In this document: positions 5,406 through 8,802 of the stretch, one piece after another
How positions within the stretch are numbered: position 1 is the first letter of the stretch
Layout: each line of letters begins with the position of its first letter
Assembly (NCBI GenBank): GCA_013414745.1
Contig: CP058707.1
Coordinates: forward strand, 66,542 to 75,343
Direction of reading: 5' to 3'
DNA: 8,802 nucleotides
Origin: Bacteroidota bacterium
GTDB lineage: Bacteria > Bacteroidota > Bacteroidia > Chitinophagales > Chitinophagaceae
The notes under the pieces: model-generated
The model's database searches: none
What the model saw: the letters and a program-made list of their open reading frames with translations, nothing else
What the model was told of the DNA's origin: nothing
Program-made: the position numbers and the translations under genes

Positions 5406-7258
5406 ATACTTTTCACCAAACGTCCGGTGGCATCCAATATCTTTAATTCAGCCTGAGTTGCCTTCGGGGTATTCACCTCAAGTGTCAACTGGTTCTGTAC
5501 CGGATTCGGATACAAACTCACCTGGGTTTCGTTGCCGAAGTATACATCTACCACCTGGCTGTAACTCACCTTACCATCTAAATCTTCCTGATGCAAACGG
5601 TAGTAGTTGTGTCCATCGATCGGATAGGCATCGGTATAAGCATAGTTCAGAATACTTTGACTGTTCCCATTCAAACCCTTGCTGCTTATTTTATCGGATA
5701 AAGCACTAAAGCTCTTTCCATCCCGGCTGCGTTCAACAAAGAAATGACTGTTATCGATCTCCTGAGAAGTAATCCATGTCAAGTCGCTTTGCTGGCCACG
5801 ACGTTGCCCCTTAAAGCTGAGTAAACTAACCGGTAAAGGCGCATTCATCATATTGCAGGTATGGCAATAGAACGATGAAAATCCGCTGACAGGGAAACAT
5901 ACCGTCCATACCGTGGTTGTTGCATCATAACTGATATTCAGTTGGTTGTTCGGGATGCTGATTGCTGTGGTACCATTCTGCCCTACCGTGCCACCATCTA
6001 CTTTCGTGATACACATGTTCGACATCAACGACATGTTTGTTGAAGTAGGCAGTAATGGCCAACCCGTCAGACTGGCATCTGAGTTGTACAAGGCAAAATC
6101 ATCATCCAGATAATACAAACACACATAAGCACTATCATTGTTCGTGGGTGTGATGGTATAGGCCCGGTTTACATAGGGTTGTCCATTGTGGAATGGTGTC
6201 TGACACGCGATATCTTCAAGTACCGATACGGATCCTAAATCTGTGCCATCCGGAGCATCAAAAATGGCTGCCACTTTTTTACAATCCTGCGATGAACGTA
6301 TTGTATCACCTGTTCCATCCGTGAAGGCCATAATATTATTGCCCACATTTCCGCAATAAGAGAAATTCAGATTTACATCCTGAGATACGATATGATTGGT
6401 TCCGCCCTGTACATCCACAATCGCAATGGCACTATCGCTACAGGCCGGCGTACTGTTGGTGACAATGACCATATACACCGTGTCAGACTGTCCAATTGCA
6501 TGCGGGTTCGGGTGTGGAATTGAATACGCTGGATCTTCATAGTACAGGGTATCGCTGCCGGGAGGAACTGTCGAGAACGGATTGATTAGTGAGGCCACAT
6601 CCAGTACATTCGGTGCACAGGCTGAACCGGTCAGAAAGCCGGCCGTAAAATCAGGCAATGTATTCACAACCAGATACAAACTATCACTCGAATAACAACC
6701 GGTGGCGGCATAGTAGACTTTCGAGTAAATAAAGTTTGTACTCGATGTATCATTGGTCGGATTCAGAATTTGAGTCACTAAGGCATCATCAAAATAATAA
6801 TCGACAGAAGCTGCCGCATTGTTTCCGGATACAGCGCCATTCATGGTTGTTAAATCAAAAATGGCTCCATTGGAACTTGGGGCAAATTCGCAGGCTGTGA
6901 GTGTATCCTGAAACGCTTGTGGTGTGGGGTTAATATTTAAATCCACAGGAACACGGCAATTGGTAGCACCGGCACAGGCTGCATAAAACGTGGTAGTACC
7001 CACTGTATTGGAATTGGTGATTCCTGAACCTGTTGTAGTCAACGGGTTAAATGGTGTGGTATTATAAATCGAGGTTCCACCCGTTGGAACAGTATACCAA
7101 TCAATAGTAGCTGGCACGTAATTATAATAAACCTTCAACTTAATTTGTGTTACGCCCGGGAAATTGGCTCCTATGTCTGATGCGTTCTGGAAATCATTCC
7201 AGGTTTCCCAGTAACCCACATTCAGCACGCTTCCTGCATTACTAAAGATGGTGGCCAA
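5384..7258 (-). CDS. Gene A segment: central beta-sandwich modules, ERSxDG module and start of the sorting domain
   Basis: The longest intact frame (624 residues), really open from about 7335 (GGVATTTGG...). Residues 52-95: Ig-like module (IDWYTVPTGG...TTTFYAAC). Residues 130-198: FDLTTMNG...VDYYFDD...SDSLYLVVN module. Residues 202-285: module with GSDTLYYEDP and TVYMVIV. Residues 295-472: Cys-bearing region of no recognised family (SSQDCKKVAAIF, YYLDDDFALY, WTVCFPVSGF). Residues 474-572: PLPVSLLSFKG, LTWITSQEIDNSHFFVER and NYYRLHQEDLDGKVSYSQVV. From 581: SLYPNPVQNQLTLEV, start of the sorting domain. It supplies the reading frame against which gene B's breaks can be placed. The last residues after GRLVK are out of frame. 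The nominal TTG start is not real. Confidence 0.85.
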   Translation of the reverse strand: MATIFSNAGSVLNVGYWETWNDFQNASDIGANFPGVTQIKLKVYYNYVPATIDWYTVPTGGTSIYNTTPFNPLTTTGSGITNSNTVGTTTFYAACAGATNCRVPVDLNINPTPQAFQDTLTACEFAPSSNGAIFDLTTMNGAVSGNNAAASVDYYFDDALVTQILNPTNDTSSTNFIYSKVYYAATGCYSSDSLYLVVNTLPDFTAGFLTGSACAPNVLDVASLINPFSTVPPGSDTLYYEDPAYSIPHPNPHAIGQSDTVYMVIVTNSTPACSDSAIAIVDVQGGTNHIVSQDVNLNFSYCGNVGNNIMAFTDGTGDTIRSSQDCKKVAAIFDAPDGTDLGSVSVLEDIACQTPFHNGQPYVNRAYTITPTNNDSAYVCLYYLDDDFALYNSDASLTGWPLLPTSTNMSLMSNMCITKVDGGTVGQNGTTAISIPNNQLNISYDATTTVWTVCFPVSGFSSFYCHTCNMMNAPLPVSLLSFKGQRRGQQSDLTWITSQEIDNSHFFVERSRDGKSFSALSDKISSKGLNGNSQSILNYAYTDAYPIDGHNYYRLHQEDLDGKVSYSQVVDVYFGNETQVSLYPNPVQNQLTLEVNTPKATQAELKILDATGRLVKSIPEFNEG

Positions 7259-7326
7259 TTGGGCTGGTAAAATTTCACGGGTGTAGAAGAATTCTGTATT
7301 GGGAAACGCACCTCCAGTTGTGGTGG

Positions 7327-8079
7327 CTACTCCTCCACGGTAATCTGTCCGGCACCGGTATTATAACCTGTTGGACAAGGACTATACAAGGATGCGCCAT
7401 TCGGGGTAGCTCCGTATAAAATAAAACGGCACTCGGTAGGATATCCTGATGTGAGGTTGGTAACCGTTAGTTTGGCATTTTGCGTGAAATAGGCATTTGA
7501 TGGAAGCGTTGTCGGAATAGTAGCGGTTCCGGCCAATCCGGCAAATTGATTCTGGCAATTCGCACCAACCAAAGAGGTTCCCGTTGTGGTTGCGCCTACA
7601 TTATCTGGTGTGGGTAAGGAGGCTGTAAAAATAATTTCAATTGAATCCTGAACAGGTGCCGCGCATCCGCTCACAGTAAGTCCTTGTCCAAATGGAATGG
7701 AATTGTATTGGCACAATTCATAATCCGGGCCGGCTGTTGGGCGCAAGTTGGTACGGCAAACCGGACTGGATAAGGAATCATTCAGTAAACTTCCGTTCAC
7801 TACCCCACCCGCATTACCAATGGTCAACGATGTATTGATACAATAGTTACCGCCATCAAACATATTTACATTGTTGAAGGTGAGCGTTTGCGAGGTAGCA
7901 CCATAAGCGTTTAAGGTTCCGGTGCTTAATGTTCCGGTATAGGTGACCAGACCCAAAGGACCATTCACCTTTAAGGTACAGGTCACCGGATTGGTAGTCA
8001 GATTAATCGTATTTGAACCATAGTTAGTGACATTCACCGTAACCGTTTGTAGCTGAAAAACACGATCCGGTAGGTACAT
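7327..8079 (-). CDS. Gene A segment: CARDB-like module and following beta-rich region
   Basis: Genuine from about residue 8 (FQLQTVTVNVTNYGSNTINL). First half is a CARDB-like module. The second half holds SSPVCRTNLRPTAGPDYELC and a C-rich beta region, ending ITVEE-TAG, where the protein must pass to the -1 frame (GGVATTTGG). Nearly identical in DNA to gene B here. The upstream join to the GEVED segment is disturbed by an extra A in the run at 8056-8062 and a change near 8088; the true reading should pass through a sequence like B's SSINVPTGSCF. Confidence 0.8.
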   Translation of the reverse strand: MYLPDRVFQLQTVTVNVTNYGSNTINLTTNPVTCTLKVNGPLGLVTYTGTLSTGTLNAYGATSQTLTFNNVNMFDGGNYCINTSLTIGNAGGVVNGSLLNDSLSSPVCRTNLRPTAGPDYELCQYNSIPFGQGLTVSGCAAPVQDSIEIIFTASLPTPDNVGATTTGTSLVGANCQNQFAGLAGTATIPTTLPSNAYFTQNAKLTVTNLTSGYPTECRFILYGATPNGASLYSPCPTGYNTGAGQITVEE

Positions 8080-8534
8080 TAATACTGCTCACCAGGATCA
8101 TAAGGAGAGGGTTGGATGATGTTCACGACATAATCTTCGGTTTCACCATAGCCGTAGGTACCACAAGGAACTATGGTGGTAGCACTAGATTGTCCACCTT
8201 CCTGATCGATCACACGCATTCGGGTTGGGCCACTTAAGGCCGTAATCGGAACAGTAAATGTGGCATTTACCGTAGTGGGTGGTACACAAGTCAGGCCACC
8301 CGTTCCGGAAAAATAAACCTCTTCGCCCGGATCTGTAAATACGGTATTCTGGTTATAATCAATATAAATTTTAAAGGCATTGGTGAAATTGGTAATTCCG
8401 CAAGAACCCACCGTTAAATTGGCCGTATGGGCCAGGCCTTTGTATAAATTGGATACGGGGTACAAGACGTAAAATTTGAATACAGCGAGGCCGTGCCGGT
8501 TCCGGTACACGCTGTACCTGTGAGACTTTGGCAA
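8079..8534 (-). CDS. Gene A segment: second half of the GEVED domain
   Basis: Genuine from about LYKGLAHTANLTVGSCG. It shows the GEVED hallmarks KIYIDYNQNTVFTDPGEEVY, TRMRVIDQEGG and YGETEDYVVNI. The TDPGEEVYF stretch is closer to the family pattern than gene B's ELSEEVYF. DNA identity to gene B changes abruptly inside this segment, at 8264. The frame ends falsely at PYDPGEQY-TAA. The first 28 or so residues are out of frame because one T is missing near 8450. Confidence 0.85.
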   Translation of the reverse strand: MPKSHRYSVYRNRHGLAVFKFYVLYPVSNLYKGLAHTANLTVGSCGITNFTNAFKIYIDYNQNTVFTDPGEEVYFSGTGGLTCVPPTTVNATFTVPITALSGPTRMRVIDQEGGQSSATTIVPCGTYGYGETEDYVVNIIQPSPYDPGEQY

Positions 8535-8802
8535 GTCGTGGCATTGTTCATTGAACCCAAAGTCACATTGGTGATTTCCTCGTCAGCTGTATTGGTAGCT
8601 GCAGAAGTGCAATAACAGGGCGAGGTTGGGGAAAAGGGTTGAATAGTAACTGGCCCCACACAAGTTGCCGTATCAACCAGACCCGAGCTAAGGCAAGTCA
8701 CCACGCACATAAAATAAATGGTTGCGCCGGGTGGTGGAGTATACGATATTACGGCAGTATTTCCTCCGGGTACTGGTACCCAGGGGCCATTGCATCCTGT
8801 AA
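8414..8802 (-). CDS. Gene A segment: Ig-like linker and first half of the GEVED domain, open at window edge
   Basis: The frame is open to the window edge at 8800, so the ATG at 8710 is only internal. Reads TGCNGPWVPVPGGNTAV, YTPPPGATIYFMCVVTC and QPFSPTSPCYCTSAATNTAD, then the start of the GEVED domain (DEEITNVTLGSMNNATTCQS, CTGTGTASLYSNFTSCTPYP). Compared with gene B, most differences are synonymous or conservative (for example YYCCVVTC against YFMCVVTC), as expected for a protein under selection. The last residues (IYTKAWPIRPI) are out of frame. Confidence 0.8.
   Translation of the reverse strand, partial: TGCNGPWVPVPGGNTAVISYTPPPGATIYFMCVVTCLSSGLVDTATCVGPVTIQPFSPTSPCYCTSAATNTADEEITNVTLGSMNNATTCQSLTGTACTGTGTASLYSNFTSCTPYPIYTKAWPIRPI

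Larger units (their letters stand above)
5282..8802 (-). pseudogene. Gene A: T9SS-secreted multi-domain adhesin-like protein, 5' end missing, several frameshifts
   Basis: Paralogue of gene B lying directly upstream in the same orientation. Open from the window edge: TGCNGPWVPVPGGN (Ig-like linker), GEVED domain, CARDB-like module, central beta-sandwich modules, ERSxDG module and type A sorting domain, ending RKN-TAG at 5284-5282. Frame breaks: near 8450 (one T missing), near 8090 and 8070 (one change, then an extra A in a run), 7335 (shared with B), and a cluster of five or six between 5320 and 5405 within the sorting domain. If its layout equals gene B's, the missing 5' part would be about 750 bases beyond the window. 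Same inferred role: exported, surface-attached structural or adhesive protein. Confidence 0.8.
5282..8802 (-). repeat. Tandem repeat copy A (3' 3.5 kb of gene A)
   Basis: Partner of the repeat at 753-4275, in direct orientation. The near-identical block is 5482-8264. The match continues at lower identity to the window edge, so the repeat unit extends beyond the window. Confidence 0.9.

Noticed and set aside
5458..5709. Plus-strand open frame of 83 codons
   Set aside because: Antisense to the sorting and ERSxDG modules; its equivalent in gene B is not kept open as a conserved product.
1..8802. CRISPR array, rRNA, tRNA, or a defence system
   Set aside because: No short regularly spaced repeats, RNA gene motifs, nuclease, helicase or methylase motifs on either strand; the repeats present are gene-sized paralogues.

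Overview
The window reads as part of a tandem array of large, secreted, adhesin-like proteins from a member of the Bacteroidota. The evidence for that group is a type IX secretion (T9SS) type A C-terminal sorting domain, GEVED domains, Ig-like linkers and a TTTG-N18-TAnnTTTG promoter. All genes are on the minus strand, so they are read from high to low coordinates. The order or genus cannot be resolved from the sequence.

Layout in the direction of transcription. Gene A (8802 to 5282) lacks its 5' end, which lies outside the window. It encodes an Ig-like module, a GEVED domain, a CARDB-like module, several further beta-sandwich modules, an 'ERSxDG...NYYRLxQxDxDGK' module and the sorting domain. 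A hairpin terminator (5229-5256) follows. After a 259-base spacer, gene B (5022 to about 728) has its own signal peptide and an extra N-terminal beta-sandwich, then the same module series as gene A and the same sorting domain, and ends at a perfect hairpin terminator (701-728). After a 103-base spacer with a clear Bacteroidota promoter, gene C (624 to beyond position 1) begins: a signal peptide, then a GEVED domain directly, then the start of the same Ig-like linker seen in gene B. The products are expected to be exported by Sec, passed through T9SS and anchored or released at the cell surface. No enzyme or regulatory gene is visible.

A and B are tandem paralogues repeated with a period of about 4.53 kb. 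Their identity is mosaic. A central block of about 2.78 kb (B 956-3735, A 5482-8264) is about 98-99% identical by eye, while the adjoining 5' flank falls abruptly to roughly 75-80% and the 3' flank to roughly 85-92%. This suggests gene conversion or unequal recombination, unless assembly or polishing has homogenised the copies.

All three genes are broken by single-base indels, mostly in short homopolymers and almost never by in-frame nonsense substitutions. Indels are dense in the unique flanks and sparse in the near-identical block. I favour sequence or assembly error for most of them. One frameshift, at 2808/7335, is shared exactly by A and B and needs a separate explanation.
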